Shown: positions 4,262 through 10,879 of the stretch, in pieces
Layout of the letters: each line of letters opens with the position of its first letter
How positions within the stretch are numbered: the stretch's first letter is position 1
Assembly: GCA_910577605.1 (NCBI GenBank)
Contig: CAJTON010000046.1
Location: 1-12,794 of the forward strand
DNA: 12,794 nucleotides
Origin: an uncultured Butyrivibrio sp.
Lineage (GTDB): Bacteria; Bacillota; Clostridia; Lachnospirales; Lachnospiraceae
Direction: 5' to 3'
The notes under the pieces: generated by a model
The model's database searches: none
Seen by the model: the letters and a program-made list of their open reading frames with translations, nothing else
What the model was told of the DNA's origin: nothing
Position numbers and translations under genes: made by a program

Positions 4262-5773
4262 ATGAATTTTATGGAAAAATTAAACTCGGTTTTAAAGGAG
4301 CGTACTAGATTAACGGAAAACGGAGCCGTCGCCTACGAAACAAGCGGCAAGGCGCTCGTTGACTTAAATTTCGCCGTTTCGTCGCTTAGGAACAAAAGCG
4401 AAAAAGAAATCGTAAGGCGTTTCGTCCGTGCTTTTTATGAGGACAGAAGGCTTGCGCTTAAGTGGCTTTTCTTCCTTCGTGACGTAAGGGGAGGCTTAGG
4501 CGAAAGGCGGACCTTCCGCATCATCATAAGATATATGGCAAAAAGCTTTCCCGACACGGTAATGTCGCTTGTGCCGGTAATGGCGGAATACGGTCGTTTC
4601 GACGATCTTCTGTGTCTGCTTGACACTCCCGCCGAAGAAAAGGTGATGAGCACGCTCAAGGCGCAGCTTTATGAGGACATGGAAAATTTACAAATCGGAG
4701 AGAGTATTTCACTATGTGCAAAGTGGATGCCGAGCGCGAACGCTTCTTCCTCAGAGTCCGCGCAGGCGGCGGCAAAGCTGCAGCGTTTTTTCGGGCTGAC
4801 CGCAAAGGAATACCGCAGAATGCTCTCCGCGCTGCGCTCGTACTTAAACGTGACCGAAACCTACATGAGCCAAAACCGTTGGAGCGAGATAGACTATTCC
4901 GCGGTTTCCTCAAGGGCGAACCTTGTTTACCGCAGCGCCTTTATGCTTCACGACGAAAAAAGACGCACCGCTTATCTTGACGCCGCAAGAAAAAACAACG
5001 CCGTAATGCACGCCGGCGTTCTGATGCCGCACGAGATCGTTGCGCAGTATACGGCAAGAAACGGCTGGAGAATGTCGGTCGGCGCCGAAGATACGGCTCT
5101 TGAAACGCTCTGGCAGAATCTTCCGGACACGGTTTCAAACGCAGGAAATGTGCTCTGCGTCGTGGACGGCTCAGGCAGTATGCTCTGTCCGGTGGGCGGC
5201 GGCGTGACCGCGCTTCACGTTTCAAACGCTCTCGGAGTTTATTTTGCGGAACGGTTGAGCGGCGCGTACAAGAATAAGTTCATTACCTTTTCAAGCGCCC
5301 CGAAATACGTTGACCTGTCGCGCTGTCTCACGCTTAAAGAAAAGCTTGAGCTGGCGTTCTCAAACAGCGAATGCTCCAATACGAATATCGAGGCAACCTT
5401 TGACCTGATACTTGAAACCGCGGTCAGAAACAGGCTCGCTCAAAACGAGCTTCCGAAGACCGTCCTCATTATCTCGGATATGGAATTTGACTGCGCGACA
5501 TACAGAACTGACACGGAAACTTTATTTGAAACAATACAAAACAAATTTCTCCGTCAGGGCTACCTGATGCCGAAGCTGGTATTCTGGAACGTGAACAGCA
5601 GGACCAACGCCGTTCCCGTCCGCGAAAACAAGCTCGGCGTGGGGTTAGTCAGCGGCTTTTCGGTAAACGTGTGCCGCATGGTCCTCTCAAACGAGCTTGA
5701 CCCGTATACCTGCCTCAAAAATATCCTTGACGGCGAAAGATACAGAAAGGTGGAAAACTGCTTATGTTCGTAA
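4262..5773 (+). CDS. DUF2828 protein, Ro60/TROVE-like with vWA domain
   Basis: A 503-aa protein starting at ATG 4262, 8 nt after AGAAGGAGG; longer in-frame starts would run into tRNA-like RNA 2. The N-terminal helical part has the DUF2828 hallmarks: FLRDVRGGLGERRTFR (71-86), EYGRFDDLL (109-117), SLCAKWMPS (150-158) and IDYSAVSSRA (210-219). The C-terminal von Willebrand A domain keeps a complete metal site: D302-G-S-G-S306, T374 in NTN, and D406 in ISDMEFD. DUF2828 is related in architecture to Ro60 (TROVE ring plus vWA), which binds misfolded RNAs and Y RNAs and in bacteria is often encoded next to RtcB. Here the gene sits directly behind two tRNA-like RNAs and overlaps rtcB by 10 nt. I infer an RNA-binding scaffold that presents damaged or tRNA-like RNA to RtcB. 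Confidence 0.88.
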   Translation: MNFMEKLNSVLKERTRLTENGAVAYETSGKALVDLNFAVSSLRNKSEKEIVRRFVRAFYEDRRLALKWLFFLRDVRGGLGERRTFRIIIRYMAKSFPDTVMSLVPVMAEYGRFDDLLCLLDTPAEEKVMSTLKAQLYEDMENLQIGESISLCAKWMPSANASSSESAQAAAKLQRFFGLTAKEYRRMLSALRSYLNVTETYMSQNRWSEIDYSAVSSRANLVYRSAFMLHDEKRRTAYLDAARKNNAVMHAGVLMPHEIVAQYTARNGWRMSVGAEDTALETLWQNLPDTVSNAGNVLCVVDGSGSMLCPVGGGVTALHVSNALGVYFAERLSGAYKNKFITFSSAPKYVDLSRCLTLKEKLELAFSNSECSNTNIEATFDLILETAVRNRLAQNELPKTVLIISDMEFDCATYRTDTETLFETIQNKFLRQGYLMPKLVFWNVNSRTNAVPVRENKLGVGLVSGFSVNVCRMVLSNELDPYTCLKNILDGERYRKVENCLCS

Positions 5774-6996
5774 TTTTTAATGAAAAAACAAAATTTCCTG
5801 TCAAGACGTGGCTTTCGGGCATCGACAGGCTTGAAGACTCCTGCCTTGAGCAGGCGTACAATCTCGCGAACCTTCCTTTTATACACAAATGGGTGTGCCT
5901 TATGCCTGACACCCATACCGGAAAGGGTATGCCCATCGGCGGCGTTATCGCCGCAAAGGACGTTATCATTCCCAACGCCGTCGGCGTTGACATCGGCTGC
6001 GGCATGGTCTTTACGGCGACCGATATAAAGGTGGACGCGATTCGCGATATAATGGTCGGCACCTCTACCATTATACAGTCGATGATCGGCGGCATCATGC
6101 GCGCCGTTCCCGTCGGCTTTGAAAGCTACAAGCAGAAACAGGAGTCCGCGGTACTTGATACCGCCCTTCAAAACATGGATAAATACGACGCCGTTCCGGA
6201 ACTTACACACCTTATCGACGAGGGTTATTTTCAGGTGGGAACGCTCGGCGGCGGCAACCATTTTATCGAGCTTCAGGAAGACGGCGACGGCTATCTCTGC
6301 ATTATGATACATTCGGGCAGCCGTCACCTGGGAAAAGAGATCTGCGACTTTTTTCACAACAAGGCTCGCGCCCTTAACAGAAAATGGTACAGCGAAGTAC
6401 CCGACGAAGCAAGACTTGCCTTCCTTCCCGTTGACACGGACGAGGGAAAGCAATATCTGAACTGGATGCAGCTTGCTATGGATTACGCCTTTGAAAACAG
6501 GGAGCGAATGCTCGAAAAAACCTGCGCGGTCGTCAGGGAGCATATAGAAAAATATGCCGGTCTTTCGATGGAATTCACCGACAAAATAAACTGCCACCAC
6601 AACTACGCCGCCCTCGAAAACCACTACGGCGAGAACGTGTGGGTCCACAGAAAGGGCGCGACAAGAGCACGCAAGGGCGAACGCGCCGTCATTCCCGGCG
6701 CTATGGGCTCTTACAGCTATGTCGTCGAGGGACTTGGCAACGAAGAGTCCTTCTGCACCTCCTCCCACGGCGCGGGCAGAGCCTATTCAAGAAGCGGCGC
6801 GATGCAGGCGTTCTCCACAGAACAGATCATTGTGGATCTGAAAGAGCAGGGCGTTGTACTCGGCAAAAGAAAAAAGAACGACATCGCGGAGGAATGCCGT
6901 TTCGCCTACAAGGACATCGACGAGGTCATGGCACAGCAGACCGATATTGTCACTCCGGTGAGAAAACTTAAGACCGTGGGCGTGGTAAAGGGCTAG
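5764..6996 (+). CDS. rtcB: RtcB RNA ligase (3'-phosphate / 5'-OH)
   Basis: A 410-aa protein of bacterial RtcB length. RtcB joins RNA 3'-phosphate or 2',3'-cyclic phosphate ends to 5'-OH ends using GTP and Mn2+, through a guanylylated histidine. The active site is complete: D76 and C79 in GVDIGCGM, N165-H166 in GGGNHFIEL, H183 in IHSGSRH, H278-H279 in NCHHNYA, and the GMP-accepting H335 in TSSHGAGR. The start codon overlaps the DUF2828 stop by 10 nt, with AGGTGG upstream, so translation is coupled. No rtcA cyclase is present in the window. In archaea and animals RtcB is the tRNA-splicing ligase; in bacteria it repairs cleaved tRNA and rRNA. With tRNA-like RNAs in the same unit, these RNAs are the first candidates for its substrates or inducers. 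Confidence 0.97.
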   Translation: MFVIFNEKTKFPVKTWLSGIDRLEDSCLEQAYNLANLPFIHKWVCLMPDTHTGKGMPIGGVIAAKDVIIPNAVGVDIGCGMVFTATDIKVDAIRDIMVGTSTIIQSMIGGIMRAVPVGFESYKQKQESAVLDTALQNMDKYDAVPELTHLIDEGYFQVGTLGGGNHFIELQEDGDGYLCIMIHSGSRHLGKEICDFFHNKARALNRKWYSEVPDEARLAFLPVDTDEGKQYLNWMQLAMDYAFENRERMLEKTCAVVREHIEKYAGLSMEFTDKINCHHNYAALENHYGENVWVHRKGATRARKGERAVIPGAMGSYSYVVEGLGNEESFCTSSHGAGRAYSRSGAMQAFSTEQIIVDLKEQGVVLGKRKKNDIAEECRFAYKDIDEVMAQQTDIVTPVRKLKTVGVVKG

Positions 6997-7001
6997 AGCA
7001 C

Positions 7002-7082
7002 AAAAGGCTCCCTTATTGTCCCGACCTCCAATCGTTAGATTATTGGTCTAGCTTTTGGGGCGGTACAATCGGGGAGCCTTTT
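7002..7082. terminator. Long rod-like hairpin after rtcB; bidirectional terminator, possible ncRNA
   Basis: AAAAGGCTCCC (7002-7012) pairs perfectly with GGGAGCCTTTT (7072-7082). After a small internal loop, ATTGTCCCG (7015-7023) pairs with CGGTACAAT (7061-7069) with one mismatch, then CCTC (7025-7028) with GGGG (7057-7060), and a tip hairpin TAGA-7 nt-TCTA (7036-7050). T runs flank both outer arms, so it can stop rtcB (plus) and the acetyltransferase unit (minus). At ~81 nt it is far longer than a normal terminator. The end-to-end stem with internal loop recalls a Y RNA, the usual partner of Ro60-type proteins; this is only a shape-based suggestion. Confidence 0.75.
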
Positions 7083-7182
7083 ACAATTCTTCCGTCTTAA
7101 AAATTGCGTAGCCCTCATAATAGTAGCTGTGGTCTATGCCCTTCATATAGAATTCACGACTATTAACATTTTCACTTTTCAT
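7081..7182 (-). pseudogene. Short GNAT C-terminal-like remnant, 33 aa
   Basis: A 33-codon frame starting at ATG 7182, which overlaps the stop of the acetyltransferase gene by 11 nt. Its sequence, KSENVNSREFYMKG then DHSYYYEGYAIF, resembles the last third of GNAT acetyltransferases (N-x-x-S-R-x-F-Y motif and a Y-rich final strand). The preceding gene already has a complete ending of its own, so this looks like a leftover of a second, decayed acetyltransferase rather than a continuation. There is no ribosome binding site of its own. Its TAA stop lies inside the arm of the terminator at 7002-7082. Confidence 0.4.
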
Positions 7183-7636
7183 AAAGCACCAGCGTAAGCC
7201 TTTCGTTGATAACCCTTGTGCCGCCCGTCCGCCGATAGCCCATTTTCTCATACAAATGACAGTTTTTCGGCTCCTGCAAAATAGAATCAAGCTCCCAGTT
7301 TTCTCCCCCGTGCAGCTCCTCGCACAGCCTGATCGCCCTCTGCGCGACGCCCCGCCCCTGAAATTCCGGCAGAATAAATATCGGAGAGACCCTCTTATTC
7401 CTGCCTATCTCTTTTCTATCGACGACACGCACTACCCCCGCTTTGCGAGAACCGACGCATATAAAATAATAAGTAAAATCCTGCATTAAGCGCGCCTCTA
7501 CCTTTTCCACGCTTTCGCTCGCCGGATTTGTGTCAAAATCCTGATACTTCTCCAATAATTCTTTGAACGCAATGATCTGCATTGCGTGGATCTCCTTCGC
7601 GTCTCCGATATCAGCCTTCAATAAATTTACTTGCAT
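7172..7636 (-). CDS. GNAT family N-acetyltransferase
   Basis: A 154-aa protein starting at ATG 7636 after AAGGAGG (about 7643-7649); the frame stays open farther upstream but has no other good start signal. The acetyl-CoA binding motif A is clear: IFILPEFQGRGVAQRAI (86-102, with the Q-x-x-G-x-A pattern as QGRGVA). Motif B follows as NCHLYEKMGYRRTG (125-138). GNAT enzymes move an acetyl group from acetyl-CoA to an amine on a small molecule, peptide or protein; the substrate cannot be told from sequence. It is divergent from the MATE pump, with 154 bp between starts. Confidence 0.88.
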   Translation of the reverse strand: MQVNLLKADIGDAKEIHAMQIIAFKELLEKYQDFDTNPASESVEKVEARLMQDFTYYFICVGSRKAGVVRVVDRKEIGRNKRVSPIFILPEFQGRGVAQRAIRLCEELHGGENWELDSILQEPKNCHLYEKMGYRRTGGTRVINERLTLVLYEK

Positions 7637-7699
7637 ATGCGCCCTCCTTATTAAATCAAATAAATATTTCGCTATCAGGGTACAAAGGCCTGACTCATT

Positions 7700-7736
7700 T
7701 TGACGGCTTGTTTTTCCGTCTGTAATTAGGTAAAAT
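7700..7736 (+). promoter_or_regulatory. Promoter region of the MATE gene
   Basis: Two overlapping registers are possible: TTGTTT (7708-7713), 17 bp, TAAAAT (7731-7736); or TTGACG (7700-7705), 17 bp, TAATTA (7723-7728). A small inverted repeat GACGG/CCGTC (7702-7706, 7716-7720) sits inside and could be an operator. Confidence 0.5.
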
Positions 7737-7790
7737 AAATCGTATCTTAAAACCGTCCGCACAGCGGCAGATTTATACCGGAGAAAAAAT

Positions 7791-9143
7791 ATGGAGAAAG
7801 ATTTAACAAACGGCAATATCACCAAAACAATGCTTGGATTCGCCTTCCCCATGATTCTCGGAAATCTTTTACAGCAGTGCTATAACATAGCGGATACGCT
7901 GATAGTCGGAAAATTCCTGGGAAAAGAAGCTTTGGCTGCGGTAGGCTCGGCGTATACCCTTATGACGTTCCTGACCTCGATAATTATCGGGCTGTGCATG
8001 GGAAGCGGCACTGTTTTTTCGGTGTGCTTCGGCAGGGGCGACAAGCAGCAGATGAAAAACAGCATTACCGTTTCATTTCTGTTTATCACCGCCGTATCCG
8101 CCGTCATAAATATTCTGGTCTTTGCGAATACAGACCTCATACTGCGCCTTCTGCGTGTTCCGGCAGATATTTACAGCATTATGCGCGAATACGTCCGGAT
8201 AATTTTCTTAGGAATATTTTTTACCTTCCTGTATAATTATTTCGCGTTCATGCTCCGCGCCTTGGGAGATTCCGTCGTGCCCTTATGCTTTCTCGGCACT
8301 GCGGCGGCGCTGAACATCGCGCTCGATATTTTATTTGTCGTGGTATTCGGCATGGGCGCCAGCTCCGCTGCCGCCGCGACGGTCATCGCGCAGGCGGTAT
8401 CGGGCATAGGCATCGCCGCCTACGTCCTGATTAAAAAACCGGAGCTTCGCCCGCACCGGGATAATTTTAAAATAACCAAAAAAACTGCCCTTGAGGTGAT
8501 CCGCCACTCCTGCGCCGCCTGCGTCCAGCAGTCGGTGATGAATTTTGGAATACTGATGATACAAGGTCTGGTAAACAGCTTCGGCTCAACGGTTATCGCG
8601 GCGTTCGGGGCGGCGGTAAAAATAGATTCGTTCGCGTATATGCCGGCTCAGGAATTCGGAAACGCGTTCTCCATTTTTATCTCACAGAACCACGGCTCCC
8701 AAAAACCGGGACGCGTCAGCGAGGGAATAAAGAAAGCCGTTATAGTATCCGTTTCCTTCTGCCTTGCTGTATCGCTTGTTATCTTTATTTTTGCCCCGTA
8801 TCTTATGAGGATCTTCGTAAATGCAAAAGAAACCGGAATCATCGAATGCGGCGTTCAGTATTTGAGGATAGAGGGCAGCTTTTACTTTGCGATAGGAATC
8901 CTGTTTTTACTGTACGGCTTCTACCGCGGCATTGAAAAGCCGGAAATGTCGCTTATCTTAACAGTCATCTCGCTCGGAACAAGAGTTTTGCTCGCATACC
9001 TGCTTGCGCCGATAAAAGCGGTAGGAACGCTTGGTATATGGTGGGCTGTTCCGATAGGCTGGATACTGGCGGACATAGTCGGATCTCTTTGTCTCAGAGC
9101 AGTTAAAAGAATACCAAAAAAGCCCGATCAAATCGAGCTTTAA
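7791..9143 (+). CDS. MATE family multidrug/cation efflux transporter
   Basis: A 450-aa integral membrane protein, the usual MATE length, starting at ATG 7791 after GGAGAAAAAAT. It opens MEKDLTNGNI-KTMLGFAFPMILGNLLQQCYNIADTLIVG in its first ~40 residues, which is the signature start of the DinF/MepA-type MATE group (P in the first helix, QQ-YN-D in the second). About 12 hydrophobic segments follow in two halves; the second begins near residue 235 (IRHSCAACVQQSVMNFGI). MATE pumps export drugs or metabolites in exchange for Na+ or H+. The stop is only 2 nt from the 3' end of a convergent tRNA-Pro gene, with no terminator between them. Confidence 0.93.
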   Translation: MEKDLTNGNITKTMLGFAFPMILGNLLQQCYNIADTLIVGKFLGKEALAAVGSAYTLMTFLTSIIIGLCMGSGTVFSVCFGRGDKQQMKNSITVSFLFITAVSAVINILVFANTDLILRLLRVPADIYSIMREYVRIIFLGIFFTFLYNYFAFMLRALGDSVVPLCFLGTAAALNIALDILFVVVFGMGASSAAAATVIAQAVSGIGIAAYVLIKKPELRPHRDNFKITKKTALEVIRHSCAACVQQSVMNFGILMIQGLVNSFGSTVIAAFGAAVKIDSFAYMPAQEFGNAFSIFISQNHGSQKPGRVSEGIKKAVIVSVSFCLAVSLVIFIFAPYLMRIFVNAKETGIIECGVQYLRIEGSFYFAIGILFLLYGFYRGIEKPEMSLILTVISLGTRVLLAYLLAPIKAVGTLGIWWAVPIGWILADIVGSLCLRAVKRIPKKPDQIEL

Positions 9144-9145
9144 AG

Positions 9146-9219
9146 TCGGCGCGACAGGATTTGAACCTGCGACCTCTGCGTCCCGAACGCAGCGCTCTAC
9201 CAAGCTGAGCCACGCGCCG
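9146..9219 (-). tRNA. tRNA-Pro (anticodon CGG)
   Basis: Complete cloverleaf on the minus strand: acceptor CGGCGCG/CGCGCCG, D arm GCTC...GAGC, anticodon stem CTGCG/CGCAG with loop TTCGGGA, T arm GCAGG-TTCAAAT-CCTGT, discriminator A. C1-G72 is typical of tRNA-Pro. CCA is not encoded. It follows tRNA-Pro(AGG) by 60 nt in the same direction. Confidence 0.97.
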
Positions 9220-9247
9220 TAGCAAAAATATGCTTTTTAGCAACAAC

Positions 9248-9273
9248 ACGGTGTAACCTGACGGCTACACCGT
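9248..9273. other. Strong hairpin between the two tRNA-Pro genes
   Basis: ACGGTGTA (9248-9255) pairs with TACACCGT (9266-9273). On the minus strand the stem extends inward by GCC/GGT (one G-U) to 11 bp around a GTCA loop. No T run follows on either strand, so it is more likely a processing or spacer structure than a terminator. Confidence 0.6.
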
Positions 9274-9279
9274 ATTAAG

Positions 9280-9353
9280 TCGATGCGACAGGATTTGAAC
9301 CTGCGGCCTCTACGTCCCTAACGTAGCGCTCTACCAAGCTGAGCCACGCATCG
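9280..9353 (-). tRNA. tRNA-Pro (anticodon AGG)
   Basis: Complete cloverleaf on the minus strand: acceptor CGATGCG/CGCATCG, anticodon stem CTACG/CGTAG with loop TTAGGGA, T arm identical to the neighbouring tRNA-Pro, discriminator A, no CCA encoded. The D and T arms match the CGG isoacceptor, so the pair arose by duplication. A34 in a proline tRNA is uncommon in bacteria but known in some Firmicutes. Confidence 0.96.
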
Positions 9354-9367
9354 CCACTGCATTGACT

Positions 9368-9396
9368 ATTCTACAATATCTTTATCAACTTTGCAA
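9368..9396 (-). promoter_or_regulatory. Promoter of the tRNA-Pro pair
   Basis: Minus strand TTGCAA (9391-9396), 17-bp spacer, TAGAAT (9368-9373), placing the start about 8 nt before the first tRNA. The -10 is identical to that of the citrate synthase promoter. Confidence 0.65.
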
Positions 9397-9414
9397 GCAG
9401 TTTTTTAAAAAATT

Positions 9415-10791
9415 TTACTGCCTCTCCTCAATATCGACATAATCCGTATGATGTCCCACATATTTGTAAGCCGGACGGATTATTTTTCCTTTATTTACAA
9501 GCTCCTCAAGCCTGTGCGCGCACCAGCCCGATATTCTCGCAATCGCGAAAATAGGCGTAAACAGCTCTTCGGGGATTCCGAGCATGGTATATACAAAGCC
9601 GCTGTAAAAGTCCACGTTGGCGCATATGGGTTTTAGCGTGTTGCGCGATTTGGTTACAAGCTCTTTGGCGATTCTTTCGACCCTGTCAAAAAGCTCGAAC
9701 TCTTTTACAAGACCTTTTTCCTCGGAAAGCTTCTTCGCGTATTTTTTAAGGATAACGGCGCGGGGGTCGGAAATCGTATAAACAGCGTGACCTACACCGT
9801 ATATAAGACCCGCCTTGTCAAATACCTCCTTGCCGAGCATTCTGGCAAGATACGTCCTTAATTCTTCCTCGTCCTCCCAGTCGGATACGTTCTGCATTAT
9901 ATCGTTGAACATCTGCTTGACCTTGAGATTGGCGCCGCCGTGTTTAGGACCTTTTAATGAGGCGACCGATGCCGCAACCGTTGAATATGTATCCGTTCCC
10001 GATGAAGTTACGACGTGCGTAGTAAAGGTAGAATTGTTTCCGCCGCCGTGTTCAGCGTGAAGCACGAGCGCAACGTCGAGAACCTTCGCCTCAAGCTCGG
10101 TGTACTTGCCGTCCGGACGCAGCATTCTGAGAATATTCTCCGCCGTAGAGCATTCCGGATCGGGATTTCGTATTATCAGCACGTCATCTTTTTTAAAGTG
10201 CATATACGACTGATACGAAAAGACGGACATTACCGGCAGCTTCGCGATCAGCTGCAAGGACTGACGAAGCACATTCGCAACAGAAATATCCTCAGCCTTC
10301 TCATCGTACGAGTAAAGCGTCACTATGCTTTTCTCAAGCGCGTTCATAATATTGCTGCTCGGCGCTTTCATTATAACGTCGCGCACAAAATGACCCGAAA
10401 GCTCTCTCAAGCCTCCGAGTATGCCTATAAACTGATTAAGCTGCTGACTTGTCGGCAGCGCGCCGAATAACAGCAGATATGTAACCTCTTCAAAAACAAA
10501 ACGTCTTTTATCGCCCCTGCTTATCAGGTCCATTACGTTGATGCCCTGAAAATACAGTCTGCCGTCGCAGGGTACGCGCTTGCCGTCCACATTATCAAAG
10601 CCCACAACGTCAGAAATCTCCGTAAGTCCTGTGAGAACGCCCTTGCCGTTGCTCTCGCGCAGTCCCCTTTTTACGTCGTATTCCGTATAAAGATTTAAAT
10701 CAATAGCGCCGGACGCCATGCAGTATTTTACCAGCTCGTCAAATTCGCTGTCCAATTCCGGATCAAGCTCCATCATTTCTTTATTATTCAT
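9415..10791 (-). CDS. Citrate synthase
   Basis: A 458-aa protein if it starts at ATG 10791, which has the strong AGGGGAGG 7 nt upstream; an ATG 12 codons earlier lies in a hairpin and lacks such a site. The enzyme condenses acetyl-CoA with oxaloacetate to citrate. The catalytic triad is visible: H248 in LHAEHGGGNNSTF, H335 in GVGHAVY, and D394 in NVDFYSG; GPKHGGAN (282-289) is the substrate-loop motif. The length and the N-terminal extension before the core fit the citrate synthases of Clostridia rather than the ~430-aa Gram-negative form. 2-methylcitrate synthase activity cannot be excluded. It stands alone, with no aconitase or isocitrate dehydrogenase nearby, and its own promoter separates it from the upstream LRR gene. 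Confidence 0.94.
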   Translation of the reverse strand: MNNKEMMELDPELDSEFDELVKYCMASGAIDLNLYTEYDVKRGLRESNGKGVLTGLTEISDVVGFDNVDGKRVPCDGRLYFQGINVMDLISRGDKRRFVFEEVTYLLLFGALPTSQQLNQFIGILGGLRELSGHFVRDVIMKAPSSNIMNALEKSIVTLYSYDEKAEDISVANVLRQSLQLIAKLPVMSVFSYQSYMHFKKDDVLIIRNPDPECSTAENILRMLRPDGKYTELEAKVLDVALVLHAEHGGGNNSTFTTHVVTSSGTDTYSTVAASVASLKGPKHGGANLKVKQMFNDIMQNVSDWEDEEELRTYLARMLGKEVFDKAGLIYGVGHAVYTISDPRAVILKKYAKKLSEEKGLVKEFELFDRVERIAKELVTKSRNTLKPICANVDFYSGFVYTMLGIPEELFTPIFAIARISGWCAHRLEELVNKGKIIRPAYKYVGHHTDYVDIEERQ

Positions 10792-10811
10792 GGCGTTTCC
10801 TCCCCTGTAAT

Positions 10812-10836
10812 CTGCATAAATATTCACTGTATGCAG
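10812..10836 (-). promoter_or_regulatory. Inverted repeat in the citrate synthase leader
   Basis: CTGCATA (10812-10818) and TATGCAG (10830-10836) form a perfect 7-bp inverted repeat with an 11-nt centre, between the predicted transcription start (~10844) and the SD. It could be a repressor operator or a leader hairpin; it does not match a regulator motif I can name. Confidence 0.5.
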
Positions 10837-10850
10837 CCCAATTAACTTAC

Positions 10851-10879
10851 ATTCTACAACATCACCTATAATCAGTCAA
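10851..10879 (-). promoter_or_regulatory. Citrate synthase promoter
   Basis: Minus strand TTGACT (10874-10879), 17-bp spacer, TAGAAT (10851-10856). The -35 box lies inside the last codons of the upstream LRR gene (stop at 10872-10874). Confidence 0.8.

Noticed and set aside
5560..6768. Minus-strand open frame of about 400 codons opposite rtcB
   Set aside because: It lies entirely antisense to rtcB and the end of DUF2828, has no RBS and no recognisable domain; it arises from the codon usage of the real genes.
9248..9273. Terminator between the tRNA-Pro genes or after the MATE gene
   Set aside because: The stem is strong but no T run follows on either strand, so I list it only as a hairpin.
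9398..9424. Terminator at the end of citrate synthase (GCAGT...ACTGC around A/T runs)
   Set aside because: Only 5 bp pair cleanly, the inner A/T runs are out of register and no T run follows on the minus strand.
10791..10827. Citrate synthase start 12 codons upstream
   Set aside because: That ATG lies in an inverted repeat without an SD, whereas ATG 10791 follows AGGGGAGG at ideal spacing.
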